DNA from: Mytilus trossulus
Lineage: Eukaryota; Mollusca; Bivalvia; Mytilida; Mytilidae
DNA: 64,000 nt
Assembly: GCF_036588685.1 (NCBI RefSeq)
Contig: NC_086382.1
Coordinates: forward strand, 72,079,999 to 72,143,998
Direction: 5' to 3'
Below the pieces are notes generated by a model. That model searched no databases. It had not been told where the DNA came from and saw nothing but the letters and a program-made list of their open reading frames with translations. The translations under genes were made by a program, and so were the position numbers. Shown here piece after piece: positions 36,383 to 47,941 of this stretch (positions are counted from its first letter, which is position 1; each line of letters begins with the position of its first letter).

Positions 36383-37640
36383 TTACCTTGTTTGTATTGG
36401 ATACCAAAGCTTTATTAAATTCCGTACAAACAACGGTATATTGCTGGCTTATCTTCATGTTCTAGTAAAGAATTGTCCATTACATTGACTAAAATTCTGT
36501 CCGCAGTGAAAGAGGGTCTTCAGAAAAACTGTGAAACTGTTTACTCGCGTACATGTAGTGGTCTAAACCATATGTGGATTCTTTAAAATTCTAAAGAACT
36601 TCTAGACAATTTTAAATCTCGGTCTTTTCCTGAAATTGGCTCCATCAAAAACTTGTCATTTTTCAACCCTGTATACCATCATTTCCCATGTCAAATTAAA
36701 AAATTGCCTGAAAGATATAATCCACAATGCCTTTCAACATAAAAATGGTAACATACGCTATACATTAATTACTTTTGGATATCATAGGGCATATTTCGTT
36801 AATAGTGACAAACAAAAATGTAAAACATGCTACACAGAAGAACAAGTGGTCAGTATGCTGGAGTTTCTTATCGACAACATATTTCGTTAAAAGTGACACA
36901 CAAAAAGTTATAACATGCTACACAGAAGAACAAGTGGTCAGTTTGCTGGTGTTTCTTATCAAAAACATATTTTTTGAGTTTGGAGGTAGACTTTTCCAAC
37001 AGATTGTCGGCATTCCTATGGGAACAAACTGTGCGCCTCTTCTTGTCGACCTCTTCTTATATTCATATGAATCGGAGTTCCTTCAGACACTTGTCAAAAA
37101 CAAAAGGATAAAAAAAGACAGATTATTTATTTTCACTTTCAGATATATTGATGATGTTCTTTCCATAAACAATCCGAACTTTTCTGATTGGATTACATTA
37201 ATATATCCTCCAGAACTAGAAATTAAAGAAACAAGACACCTTCCTTTGCCTCCTTTTTAGACTTATATCTCGAATTTGACTTATACAATCATCTCAGTAC
37301 CAGAATCTATGACAAACGAGACGATTTTAATTTTGAAATTATAAATATCCCCCACCTTAGTACCAAATTTTACTAGCAACATACCAACTTCACCTGCATA
37401 TGGGATATATATTTCCAAATTTATTCGATATGCAAGAGCTTGCAGCTTCTACTCAGACTTTGTAAAACGTCATCAGTGTCTGAGTAGAAAATTGATGAAC
37501 CAGGGGTAGGTCAAAGAACGTCTCGTCCTTTTTCTAAAAAAGTTCATCGGAAGGTACCAAGACCTTGTTGGAAAATATTCCGTATCAACTTCACAAATAA
37601 TACACGATGTTTCTGATGTAGATTATGCGTACTGATTGTG
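36383..37640 (+). pseudogene. Reverse transcriptase of retroelement family R, broken copy
   Basis: Longest R copy. In order: fingers (LPCLYWIPKLY, stop, IPYKQRYIAG from 36383), a linker with LTKILSAVKEGLQKNCETVY, palm A-B region with QIVGIPMGTNCAP (about 37000-37030), the catalytic FRYIDDVLSIN (37138-37170), IYPPELEIKETR, and a thumb-like region with SNIPTSPAYGIYIS and FIRYARAC. It ends in SQIIHDV (about 37590). An 88-bp internal tandem duplication (36791 and 36879) and several stops break the frame. Retroelement RTs of this type copy an RNA intermediate in the nucleus or cytoplasm. Whether it is Penelope-like or another lineage I cannot settle by eye; no GIY-YIG endonuclease was found downstream. 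Confidence 0.85.
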
Positions 37641-38244
37641 TTTATCATCTTAACAACGTGTTATGTTGTTCTTTCATTTGCCTTTGTTCTATTATTAACA
37701 TTACTTTTACTGTTGGATTGTTTTTTATGTGATGTCCGTTTAACGTGGCTCGGTACTTAAATACCCTGTCAATGTGTGTGTATTGCTTTCATTTGTTGCT
37801 GGTGTGTTTCGTATATGCGACTTTTTGTGTTTCTTTGGTTCTTATAACGTTATTCTATACTTTTGAAGATCCTGTCAGTATGATATTGTCCTATTATTTG
37901 TCATTACAATATATTTATATTATGAATTAGAAAATACGATGAACCACAAACGTCAAAATTATTCAATCGCGTAGTTGAATGAACTATTTGTTGATTCTTA
38001 TAAATTCTATTTAAATTTTGGATTGTTTTAAATCTGTGTCTATTTCTAAAATGAATTCTTACATACTTTTAATTTTTTAACCCTGTCTGCTAGCATTGTC
38101 CATGTGAAATTTTAAAATTGTTTGTTTAAACATTGAACGACAAAAATATGTGACGTATATAATTTCCTGACGTCAGTCACGAGAATCAATATTTTGATTG
38201 TATTATTTAGTTCACGCATCAATGTAAATATTACGGAATTTGAT
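37641..38244. other. Retroelement trailer, then unique DNA
   Basis: 37641-37760 (ATCATCTTAACAACGTG, CGTGGCTCGGTACTTAAATA) continues the R trailer seen also at 21990-22165. The rest shows nothing recognisable. Confidence 0.4.
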
Positions 38245-38460
38245 GAGACTTACAACAAAGTGAGAGGGTTAGCGCTATAAAACCAGGTTTAATTCACCAT
38301 TTTTTACATTTGAAAATGCCTGTACCAAGTTAGAAATATGACAGTTCTTCATTCGTTTTTGATGTGTTTTGTCATTTGATTTTGCCATGTGATTATGAAC
38401 TTTCCGATTTGATTTTCCTCTTAGTTCAGTATTTTTGTGATTTTACTTGCCTATTTACTA
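38245..38460 (+). repeat. Interspersed repeat, family T
   Basis: GAGAGGGTTAGCGCTATAAA, AATGCCTGTACCAAGTTAGA and TTTTCCTCTTAGTTCAGTAT. Same extent as the reverse copy at 42570-42840. Confidence 0.75.
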
Positions 38461-39341
38461 TATGATTATCAGTATAGAATCGTCCAATTCAAACAACTAA
38501 CCATGCATATTTTAACGTAATAAAATATTATCTGCGATTTGTGTTGAAATTATTTACGATTTATGATTTACTTGTCTTCCTAAATGAAAATATAAGATAT
38601 TAACCAAACCTCTTCAGTTCTTATTCTTATTTGCTAGTCAGGACATTTTATTATATAGAAAGTATATGTAGAGAAGGTTTTTGAATATACTCTTCTTTAT
38701 TTGTACTTGCACTATATAAATATTAGTTGTACCTTTTGTATTGATATTTTTGAATTCCTATGCATTCATTTCTTATCGTATTGTGCATTCTTTTCGATTC
38801 CTGGTAAAGTCCTTTGAAACATTCAAGACGTATGTTTATACTGCTAAAACATTTTAATAATTAAAGTTGTTTACTTGTGATTAAAGTGCATGTAACTTTG
38901 CCTATCCTATATCGCACATTATTTCGTTTCTTTTGCATTTTTAATTCTTTTTCAACAATTAACCGCGTCCTTATCATCTATATTTATTTTTTTTTTTTAC
39001 AATTTACCCACAATTAATAGTGTTTTTGCTATTCTTAGTTTATCCTAGTTGTCCTGATGGTATATCCTTTTCTCGTCAGTTAATTAATATTCTTTTCCAA
39101 CATTATGTTTAGCTATGTATATGTTCAAACCTTAACACCAAATAAACTTTACTACCAATAATGCCAAATATTATTTCTTGAAATAGAAACGGAGGTTGCT
39201 CTGATTGTGAGAAAAATTCCATAGCTGGCCAGTAGAAATGGTTCTAAGTGGGTTGTTCAGTCACAAAAATATGACTTGTTGAGGATTGTCAGAATTCAGC
39301 ATATAAAAATAAGTGTTTCCTTTTTTATATCCACAGACTAC
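38461..39341. other. AT-rich stretch, nothing recognised
   Basis: No exon, repeat family or RNA motif supported. Confidence 0.35.
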
Positions 39342-39880
39342 AAAAGAGGGACGAAAGATACCAGAGAACAGTCTGACTCATAGATTGAAAAACAAATGAC
39401 AACGCCAAGGCTAATAATAAAAAAAAAAGATAAAACAGACAAATAAAAGTACAGAAGACACAACATGAAAAGCTAAAAGACTAAGCAACACGAACCACGT
39501 AAATAAACTGGTAGTGAAATCATGTGCTCCGGAAGGGGTATCAGATCCATCTCCACCAGTGGCACCCGTCGTGTTGCTTATATTGGTTCAAATCTGGTAA
39601 ATAGTAGAATTCGGTAGGTCACATTCGTGAAAAGGGAAGGGTATTTTAGTTACGATATAAGGAACATATTCGATATCGTCTGTGAAACGGTTATTCCATA
39701 ACGTTCAACCAACCCGTGATGACGTCCGAAGGGATGATTTCAACTTCACCATTTGGAACTCTTGTTTAATGGCTTTCTTGTGGAATCATAATAGGAAATA
39801 CAAAGCCAGGAATTTCGTATCAATTGGGAGATATATACTCCGTATGCAGGAGTACAAGTTTTATTGCCGTTAAAACAACT
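39342..39880 (-). mobile_element. Truncated retroelement family R
   Basis: Plus-strand AAAAGAGGGACGAAAGATAC at the start; ATCCATCTCCACCAGTGGCA and CCAACCCGTGATGACGTCCG inside; ATTGGGAGATATATACTCCG near the end. It covers the R trailer and the last part of the RT. The plus frame at 39682-39873 is a shadow. Confidence 0.8.
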
Positions 39881-40739
39881 ATCAAAAATTTAAATAATTT
39901 TCATTTTACGATTAAAAAGTAAGATCAAAAACATAATCATGTACATACACATGTAAAACAAGACCTTTTACAAGATATTCATCTAGAAATATAAATTGTG
40001 TATGTAATTTTATATGAAATCATTATTAGTACTCTAGTAATCAAAGTGATAGATGAATCGATCGCATCTCTCTCATACTAGGACCAATCATGGTGACCAT
40101 TATCCTAAAAATACCTTAGTTTAGGAAGTTGTCAGAAAAATATTTTAACAAAATTATCAAAGTCTAAGGTAAATTCCGAAATGGAAAATCCATAAACTCT
40201 GATAAAAACAAACGCTCGACAATTTTTATTCACGGAACGACTGAAAAAACATTTATCATATTACTTTACGGTAGGTTGTCTGTCCTTTCATACTTTATCA
40301 ATTTAGTTGATCCCTCAAATAATTTGCAGATAATGATCCCTCCATACATAAACGTATTGATCCAGAAAGACTCATAACTTTAAAAAATCATATATTCTTT
40401 ATGTTGTGTTATAAAATAATAAATAAAACTAATAATTCTTCACATGAACAATTTAAAAGTTGAAAAAAGGATGACATGTCGATTGTATGTAACTAGTGCT
40501 AGTTGAGATTCTCAAATGAGTAAAGGAAATTAATAATTTGTATCTTTAAATAATTGAAATGTTTATTGAATTGAAGAACTATTTCATTAACACTAATGAA
40601 TAGTGCTGAGTCAGTCTAGACCTTATTCAGTAAATGTGGTATACATTATTATTATGGCTACAAGCTACGTGAACATATAACACTATTGAATAGTAAGCCG
40701 TATAAACATGTTATGTATAATATCATTGCAGCGACGACA

Positions 40740-40840
40740 AGACTTGAATGTATGTGATTTTGTTTTTTGTCCATGGATTTATGAGTTTTGAACAGCGGTA
40801 TACTACTGTTGCCTTTATCTATATGCTTTCTCTGTTCTGT
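40740..40840 (+). repeat. Family E end fragment
   Basis: TTTGTCCATGGATTTATGAG and TTTTGAACAGCGGTATACTA then CTGTTGCCTTTAT, the shared end of family E. Confidence 0.65.
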
Positions 40841-41635
40841 TAAAGGGGCACTAGTTGTCAAATTCATGGTCATTGATAATGTAAAACATTTATCCAAATC
40901 ATAAAAAGGATAGAATAAGCAATTTACATGGCATAGTGTCGAGAAATATGTAGCTTCGTTTCGTGTGGGTTTTTTTTAGTCCTAACGACATCTAATTAAC
41001 TATCGAGTTGGCCTCCGAATACTTCCGATGACCATATAAATGATATACACATAAATAAAGATATAAATGGAAAATCGAACTCACTAGTATAAGAAAGAGT
41101 TTTTGTGGGTCGAATAAGTCAGTTAAATGATTAACTTGTGTTTCAGTTTCAATTTTGACATTCTTTCCATTAAACAATAATTCACATACAATTCACGTGT
41201 TATCCATCACTCACTAAAGAGTTAAATCGAAGTTCACATGAATACGAATTTAATGATGTCGAATTATTCACTTACAAGTGAATACTAAATTATCAATGTT
41301 TCTTCGCTTATTTTGACAAAATAAACCCGTACTGGCCGCTAAGAGCGAATTATTATTTCACTTTTTCACTTTCATTAATGATTGAACAAAAAATAGTATA
41401 TTTTTTATTTTTTATATATCTCGTTTTTATTCTGTAGTTTGTCACCAATTCGGTTTTAGCATGTATATCTATTGTATAGTCAGTTTCATAAATTTAGTGT
41501 TTTATGAATAATTCTAAATACTAAGGATTTGCTTGTCCCCGACATATAACCTTAGTCGTATTTCGCGCGTTTTTTTGAATTTTTGGTCATAAATACTTTC
41601 ATCTTTTAATTTGTTTGGCTTTCTTTGCTATTTTG

Positions 41636-42110
41636 ACCTGAGCGTGGCTAGTGGGTCTTGTGTGGACAAAACACGCGTCAGGGGTATTAAATTATTAGCA
41701 TTGTATCTTTAATAAATATCAGCATGTAGTGTAGTAATGTTCTATTGTATAGTTTTTTGTGTGTTTCTCTGTCCTATATGTTCTCCCATTTATTTGTATT
41801 GCAGTCCTGTCATGTAATGTTGTCATTTTAATGTTACATTTAATATTGCTATACAAGCTGGGGATTTGGCTAGCCCCATCCCCAGGTACAATCCACTATC
41901 CTGTACCAAGTCAGACAAATGGCCATTGTTTTTCATAGTTCGTTTCTGTGTGTGCTGCATTTTAGTGTTTTTATTGTGTTGTTGTTCTCCTACTATATTC
42001 GATGTGTTTTCCTCTGTTCTAATTTTATAACCTAGACTGTTTTTATCTTAATCGATATGTGAATTTCGAACGGCGGTATACTGCTGTTGTCTTTTTTCTA
42101 TCTTTTCCAA
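41636..42110 (+). mobile_element. Hammerhead-headed non-coding element (H-E type)
   Basis: Begins with an eroded hammerhead (GAGCGT, CTAGTGG, GTCTTGTGTGGAC, AAAA, CACGCGTC) followed by the family tail GGGTATTAAATTATTAGCAT. It then runs through GTATTGCAGTCCTGTCATGT and CAATCCACTATCCTGTACCA to the E end GAACGGCGGTATACTGCTGT. About 475 bp, no coding capacity. The cleanest full-length example in the window. Confidence 0.6.
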
Positions 42111-42569
42111 ATTGATGAAATATATCATTTGTTTAAGTCAAATTTTTAATTATTTAATGATTAAAACAGTCTTTATTTATCATAATGTATGAGATGTATG
42201 ATTAAAAAGACGTTACATATGTTAAATATATATATATATATTCAACATTGACATCACGACACATACCTGATATTTATTTTCTTGAATAGAACAAACACAT
42301 ATCAAATAACGTTAATTTTGCATATCCATGTTGTTTATCTTAAAACAGACGCATAATGTGTTCCTTTAAACACAAATAAATCAGAACATAATTCTCTATG
42401 GGTTTAACCAAACATAGTAATGTTATGATTTCATCCAAAAAAAAGTGACAATATTTTTCATCAAAGATCACTGTTTGAACACGATGTAAAACCACTTTAA
42501 ATCACAGCAAAATAATATCTAATATTATTAAATTTAGGGGTGTTCACAGATTGATGTCAAACTTTGACT

Positions 42570-42840
42570 TCTGAACTGTTGGTGTGGTAATCTTTGTGGT
42601 GTTATGAGTTTCAGTGATTTCATGCTTGGGTTCATAAAAAGTAAAATCACAAAAATACTGAACTCAGAGGAAAATCAATTTGGAAAGTCCATAATCACAT
42701 GGCAAAATCAAAAAACAAAACGCATCAAAAACGAATGGACAAGAACTGTCATATTCCTGACTTGGTACAGGCATTTTCAAATGTAGAAAATGGTGGATTA
42801 AACCTGGTTCTATAGCGCTAACCCTCTCACTTTAATAACT
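42570..42840 (-). repeat. Interspersed repeat, family T
   Basis: CTGAACTCAGAGGAAAATCA, CATATTCCTGACTTGGTACA, AAACCTGGTTCTATAGCGCT and AACCCTCTCACTTTAA. Flanked by two similar stretches (AACTTTGACTTCTGAACTGT and AACTTTGACTTCAGAAATCT), suggesting a local duplication around the insertion. Confidence 0.75.
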
Positions 42841-43449
42841 TTGACTTATGCACTCTTTGTGTGGTGATCCGTGTTGTGTTATATCAAGTCTCAGTGATGT
42901 TCATGGTTGGGTGCATAACTTTGACTTCAGAAATCTTTGGATTATGATCTGTATGGTGTAATTTGTTTTGAATGCTCCCTAGGTATCGTAATCCTCTTTT
43001 TCACACGTCATCAATTTTTCTTATCTTTTAATGGTGAACAGATAATAAACTACTTAATGTTCCAAGAATATTCCTGAATTTACAAGTGATAATTTCTTGA
43101 AGTTGTGTTTATAAATTTTAAATCAGATAAAATAATTCCCAACCTGAAAATTATAAATTTAAAGGAAACATTAAAAATTTAAAAGAAAAACGTTAATGTA
43201 AAGAGTTTTTTCATTAACGCTAGATGATATGTTCCTTTGTGCAACGGAAATTGGTTATTTGTGTTTTATAAATTATTTAGATATCCATAAAATGAAAGAA
43301 CATTTGTATTTTAAAGGAAAGTAAGACTTAAGGGAAGACTATTAACAGAAATGTGTCGCATACAAATTGTTGGTGGATGTCGGGCAAGCGCACTTACTTC
43401 TTTGATGTGTATTTGTTTTTTAATTAAATCAAATTTTTACAAAACTTAC

Positions 43450-44175
43450 AATCATACAAAGACAAAAATAGCAGAGAGACAGTCAAACTCATGAATCAAA
43501 AATAAACTGACAACGCAATGGCTAAAAAAGAAAAAAAAGACAAACAGACAAATAAAAGACAACAACATAGAAAATAAAAAGACTAAACAACACGAACCCC
43601 ACCAAACACTGGGGTGAGCTCAGTTCAGTAAGGGTAAGCAGATCCTGCTGCACATGTGGAACCCGTCGTGTTGCTTAGTTATTTCAAAGATGATAAACAA
43701 AGGAGTGCATACTCTAAGATCATCATATATTGGTGGTGAAGTTGCTAAGGAATAATTATCAACACGGTCTTGGTATCTTCCGATGAACGTTTTTTTTTTT
43801 TTTCAAAGTACGAGACGTTCTTCGTTTTAACCTTTATTCTTAAACTCTCTACTCAGACACTTATAATGTTTTATAAAGTCGGAGCAGCAGCTCTTGAAAA
43901 CCGAATTAGTTGGAAAATGTGTATCTCACATGCAGGTGAGTTTGATATATTGCAGCTAAAGTCGGGGAAGTTTATAGTTTCAAAGTTAAAATCGTTTCTT
44001 GTTTTCGTAGATTCAAGTACTGAAATGACCGTGTATGGTAAATTTGATGTTTACTCATAACTCTAAATATGAGACAGAGGAAGCCGTGTCTGTTGCGACT
44101 TGTTCAAGTAAATATTTTGATGGAACTTATTCAGAAAAGTTTTTGTTAATGGAAAACATATCATCAAATTTGAGA
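43450..44175 (-). pseudogene. Truncated retroelement family R with RT remnant
   Basis: The minus strand reads from DDMFSINKNFSE (about 44170, just after the lost YI) through ATDTASSVSYLE, NDFNFETINFPDFSCN and ACEIHIFQLIRFSRA to FIGRYQD (about 43765). The trailer ends at about 43450. Frameshifts and stops are present, so it is dead. The 96-codon plus frame at 43770-44060 is its shadow. The 5' break falls exactly in the catalytic motif. Confidence 0.8.
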
Positions 44176-44179
44176 AAAG

Positions 44180-44755
44180 AAATCGGGAATTTGTCAAAGT
44201 GACAACAACCCGATCAAAGAGCGGATAACAGCTAAAGGCCAGCAATGTGTCTTCAATACAGCGAGAGTATAAGCGGCATGCTTCAGCAGACCCCTTAACA
44301 AAAATGTTTACTAGTTCAGTGATAAATAATTAACGTAATACTAAACTCAAAAATATAAATTAAAATAAAATTGATAAACATACAAAGGCCTAATAATAAA
44401 GCGCCTGACATGGGACAGGCGCAAAAGTGCTGCGGGGTTAAACATATTTTAGAGATCTCAACCCTCCCCTATACCTGTAGCCATAGTAGAAAGGACAAAC
44501 ACACAGTAAAACACAGTTTAGAGGCCTAATAATAAAGCGCCTGACATGGGACAGGCGCAAAAGTGCTGCAGGGTTAAACATATGTTAGAGATCTCAACCC
44601 TCCCATATACCTCTAGCCATAGTAGAAAGGACAAACACACAGTAAAACACAGTTTAGAGCAGGTAACAAAAGAAACAAATAAAATGACAATAATACATAA
44701 ATTTACAAAGGGCTACTAGCAGTTCCTGACATGCTAGCACCGGACCTCAATTAAA
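44180..44755 (-). repeat. Family G with a 136-bp internal duplication
   Basis: GAATTTGTCAAAGTGACAAC marks its end, and CTAGCAGTTCCTGACATGCT its front in reverse. The segment starting GGCCTAATAATAAAGCGCCT occurs at 44387 and again at 44523, exactly 136 bp apart, almost identical. A recent duplication inside an older insertion. Confidence 0.85.
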
Positions 44756-44949
44756 CAAATTGAACGATTATGTCTTCATCTTATGAATATCAAGCAAAAT
44801 ATTTAATCCCTTTCGTTATTTATATATAAAGGTTGTTTTATAGTCATTATATAAAATTTACTGTTTGCAAAAGTATAAATTATTCTAAATAATAGGGATG
44901 TTCTGGTACCGAACAGAAAACCCTGGCCGTTTTTGGCACAACTTTTTAA

Positions 44950-45875
44950 AACTTTTGGTCCTCGATGCTGTTCAACTTTATGCTTCGGCTTTCAATCTTT
45001 TGTATCTTGTGTGGACAAAATGCACTTCTGGTGTATTAAAATTTCAAACTTGTTATCTTTTGCTAGCTATTAGTCGTGTCTTTCTTAGTCAATTGTGTTC
45101 TCCTATCTATTTATGTTGTAGTCCTGTAATGTTGTGTTGTCATTTTAATGTTATATTTCGCATGGCCATTTTAACGTTGTGTTTCCGTTGTGTGGTTTGG
45201 TTTCTCTTATTTTTTAATGTGAATTCACATTACTATAAGACGTGTCATGAGTTAACATTCCTTTACAAATGCCCTGTACCAAGTCAGGAAGATGGCCATT
45301 GTTATATTATTGTTCGTTTCTGTGTGTGTTACATTTTAACGTTGCGTCGTTTGTTTTCTCTTATTTTTGAGTGTAAATTCACATTGCGATAAGACGTGTC
45401 ACGGTACTTGTCTCTCCCAAATTCATGTGTTTGGTTTTGATGTTATATTTGTTATTCTCGTGGGATTTGTCTGATGTTTGGTCCGTTTCTGTGTGTGTTA
45501 CATTCCAGTGTTGTGTCGTTGTTCTCCTCTTATATTTAATGCGTTTCCCTCGGTTTTAGTATGTTATCCCGATTTTGTTTTTTGTCCATAGATTTATGTG
45601 TTTTGAACAGCGGTATACTACTGTTGCCTTTATTCATGGTACTTGTATATCCCAAATTCATGTGTTTGGTTTTGGTGTTATATTTGTTGTTCTTATGGGA
45701 TTTTGTCTGATGCTTGGTCCTTTCTGTGTGTGTTGCATTTTAATGTTGTGTCGTTGTTCTCCTCTTATATTTAATGTGTTTACCTAAGTTTTGGTTTGTT
45801 ACCCCAATTTTGTTTTTTGTCACTGGATTTATGAGTTTTGAACAGCGGTATACTACTGTTGCCTTTATTGAAAAT
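44950..45875 (+). mobile_element. Hammerhead-headed element, tandemly expanded
   Basis: Head: CTTGTGTGGACAAAATGCAC (eroded hammerhead) and TGGTGTATTAAAATTTCAAA. The E portion is expanded: GGTACTTGTCTCTCCCAAAT (45403) and GGTACTTGTATATCCCAAAT (45638) begin two 235-bp units, each ending GAACAGCGGTATACTACTGT. Earlier partial units lie at 45060-45400. The long frame at 44898-45392 crosses this repeat and is not a gene. Confidence 0.65.
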
Positions 45876-46187
45876 GACCTATATTAATTATTGACACAAA
45901 ACAGATTTGAATATAAAATAGATACATTTTCAAAAGCGGAAGAAGTAATATAACTTTTGAAACCTTTATCTTCTTTTTAAACAGAAAACATATTTCTAAA
46001 TTTCACATGTAAAGGGAACTAACGCAATCTGTTTAGAAATACATATTAAGTTAGTATTAGGAAATGGATTGTCTTCCTTGTGTCGCTTCTATTAAAACGA
46101 GAAAAATCGTAGACAAGGATAAAAACAACAAATGTAAATGTTTGAGTTATTTTTCTATATGTTCTTACTGAGGAGGAATTGATAGAT

Positions 46188-46386
46188 AGATATAGGAAGA
46201 TGTGTCGTGAGTGCCAATGAGACAACTCTCCATCCAAATAACAATTTAAAAAGTAAACCATTATATGTTAAAGTACGGCATTCAACACGGAGCCTTGGAT
46301 CACACCGAACAACAAGCTATAAAGGGCCCCAAAATTACTAGTGTAAAACCATTCAAACGGGAAAACCAACAGTCTAATCTATATAA
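46188..46386 (-). mobile_element. Family S insertion in copy A
   Basis: Absent from copy B, where GATAGAT continues directly to GTTTATATTTGCC. In copy A the insert is flanked by AGAT on both sides (46184-46187 and 46387-46390), a likely 4-bp target duplication. This defines the ends of family S as about 199 bp here. Confidence 0.8.
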
Positions 46387-47209
46387 AGATGTTCATATTT
46401 GCCGAGTTGTATAGTTTCAGCACTGTTGCCTAGTCTTTTGTCCGTAATCACCTTTTAAAATTAATTCATCCTTCAAATTTCCCTCAGACACGTGATGTGT
46501 GAAACATTATATTATTCAGTAGGCTTCCTGTAATTTCGTGGATTAAATCAGATGTGTTGATATCCGGACTTTGAAAACGAGCCATAGAAGACTGCAATTA
46601 TTGCCAATTTCATGATTTTATTTGATAATAAATATGACCAATTTGCTCCTTATATCAATATCTAAAGGTGATATTTTGGGCTGGTTTTATTAATTACTTG
46701 ATTAAATGAAATATATTAAACACGAATGTAATTAATGAAAGAAAATATTCTTTAATGATTAATACGCCATACATGTTTGATCGCGATAATTTGTTGACTG
46801 GTAGTTATCAATAGACTTGCTAGACTTTTTAAACACAGAATGTAATGATAATATCAATCATAACTTGTACTTTATTGAATCACAGAAAATATACTCAGTC
46901 ATTAGCAATTATATACCAAGGTTGATTTTAGAAATATGCAATGTTTTCAATAACTTATTGCATGGATATATATCTTGTTTTTCTGGTTAACTCAAATCTG
47001 TGGAGTTTATTCGTTTTTGTAGAATAAAAAAGCAGATATATATATGATTGTAATTGAGACAACAAATTCTTCAAAGTCTAATTGATATGGGGGTATCATA
47101 CCCCTACAGTCGTCTACAATGAGATAAAGCCATAATGTAAAATCAGCCACAAAAAAAATACTCATGACAAAAACTTTGGAATGTTCACAATTTTAAAATT
47201 ACTAAAATG

Positions 47210-47472
47210 GAGAAAGGAAATGGTGAATGTGTCAAAGCGACAACAACTCGACCACAGAGCAGACAAAAGCCGAAGGCCACCAATGGGTCTTCAATGTAGC
47301 GAGAATTCCCGCACCCGTAACTGTCCTTCATGTTGGCCCCTAAACAAATATGTACACTAGTACAGTGATAATGGACGTCATACTAAACTCCGAATTATAC
47401 ACAAGAAACTAAAATTAAAAATCATACAAGACTAACAAAGGCCAGAGGCTCCTGACTTTGGACAGGCGCAAA
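47210..47472 (-). mobile_element. Family G insertion in copy A
   Basis: Present in A and absent at the matching place in B (near 52480-52495, ACTAAAATTGAAAGGAAACA). Contains AATGTGTCAAAGCGACAACA and GACTTTGGACAGGCGCAAAA. Exact ends are blurred by A-rich flanks. Confidence 0.75.
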
Positions 47473-47941
47473 ACATTGAAAGGAAAAAATTGAAATCAAT
47501 TGAAAAATCCCATATTAAAAATAAATAGGTTTCAAAATAGGTAGAAACGAATTATTGAAAACTCATTTAGAGAAAAGGCAGACATCACAAAGAGCAGACC
47601 AAGCGAAAAGCCAACAAACAGACAAATAACACTCGGTAAACACCCACACAACTCCTTACGTTAGATCATCTAAAACCCAACTTAACCATAATCACAAAAA
47701 TATTTAAATTTCAGTTACAAACAAACAGCAAATACGTGCTCTAGAAGGGATAAAAATCTCTTCTTCGATTATTGGAACCCGTAGACCTGCTAATAGAAGG
47801 TAATGAATAGTTGCGAATTCCCATTCATTGATGTCACCATCATGGATAAGAGGAATGGATATATTGTATATTTAAAAAAATGTATGATGCAGTCCTTCTA
47901 GTTTCAGTAGTAACCTTATATCAAGTTCACTATACATATTC

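Noticed and set aside
43770..44060. 96-codon plus-strand frame
   Set aside because: The minus strand of the same bases encodes recognisable pieces of the family R reverse transcriptase, so this is a shadow.
44898..45392. 164-codon open frame on the plus strand
   Set aside because: It runs through the tandemly expanded H-E repeat, whose other copies have no open frame. The composition (C, F, L, Y rich) is that of translated repeat.
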